Below, piece by piece: positions 63,981 to 64,000 of a stretch of DNA of 64,000 bases (within the stretch, counting starts at the first letter, position 1; every line of letters begins with the position of its first letter). The translations under genes and the position numbers were made by a program. The notes under the pieces were generated by a model. The model was not told the origin of the DNA, ran no database searches, and saw nothing but the letters and a program-made list of their open reading frames with translations. Where the stretch lies: NCBI RefSeq assembly GCF_028869115.1, contig NZ_CP079800.1, forward strand, positions 1,240,001 to 1,304,000, read 5' to 3'. Source of the stretch: Pseudemcibacter aquimaris. Its GTDB lineage: Bacteria; Pseudomonadota; Alphaproteobacteria; Sphingomonadales; Emcibacteraceae.

Positions 63981-64000
63981 GAAAACATGATCGATTTCAG

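Overview
The window comes from an AT-rich Gram-negative alphaproteobacterium, probably marine. This is judged from gene order, not from any search. Alphaproteobacterial hallmarks are the trpGDC-moaC-moeA-lexA run, an rplM-rpsI pair with an N-terminally extended S9, the lgt/MidA/PgeF and prs-rplY-pth-ychF runs, a divergent MarR/ilvE pair and a COX15-type heme A synthase. I see no tRNA, rRNA, CRISPR array, IS element or phage structural gene. Most of the sequence is chromosomal housekeeping, with small accessory patches between.

Layout. 1-3522: 3' end of an RND efflux pump and a MarR-GNAT fusion regulator with a near-ideal palindrome before its start. 3519-10487 (minus): Sel1 protein, ychF, pth, rplY, prs, pgeF, a MidA-type methyltransferase and lgt. 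10670-13470 (plus): ubiK, a YbjN protein, proC and a BaiN-like flavoprotein. 13597-15047: divergent MarR and ilvE. 15166-16983: AT-rich orphan. 16993-22323 (minus): GNAT, parC, a U32 protein and recO. 22501-28523: PAS kinase, lexA and the moeA-moaC-trpCDG operon. 28625-36355 (plus): two very similar secreted CocE/S15 hydrolases around a Sel1 protein and an AT-rich membrane protein, then a phytanoyl-CoA-dioxygenase-like enzyme and an orphan. 36409-45499: three Tat-signal PatB/MalY-like PLP enzymes flanking the lysine/DAP genes dapE, dapD, dapA and dapB and a TonB-domain protein. 45701-47585: ppx-like and rlmE. 47712-51487: MASE3-like kinase, a small Arg-rich ORF with an sRNA-like hairpin unit, a 5'-truncated LysR gene and an MFS transporter. 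51664-58255: COX15, two secreted charged-helix proteins, a cutA broken by a stop codon, a deleted sensor kinase, rplM-rpsI, an OmpA lipoprotein and a small membrane protein. 58280-63465: two intact BvgS-like sensor kinases. 63468-63980: a Cys-rich orphan.

How the parts may work together. The dap genes supply lysine and the peptidoglycan precursor meso-DAP, while trp, ilvE and proC make other amino acids. The Tat-exported aminotransferase-like enzymes would act outside the cytoplasm, so they are more likely to process sulfur or amino-acid substrates there than to serve as the missing DapC. The kinases at 54135-63465 carry two amino-acid-type binding domains each and have no response regulator beside them.

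The observations most worth a second look are: (1) a minus-strand unit at 49549-49321 made of a 40-aa Arg-rich ORF, a hairpin with a C-rich anti-Shine-Dalgarno loop and a strong terminator, resembling alphaproteobacterial cuckoo/CcsR sRNAs; (2) a 12-base element shared by the MarR/ilvE promoter and the promoter of the third Tat aminotransferase; (3) four dispersed nested palindromes whose stems vary by compensatory change; (4) the tandem kinase family with one member in decay.
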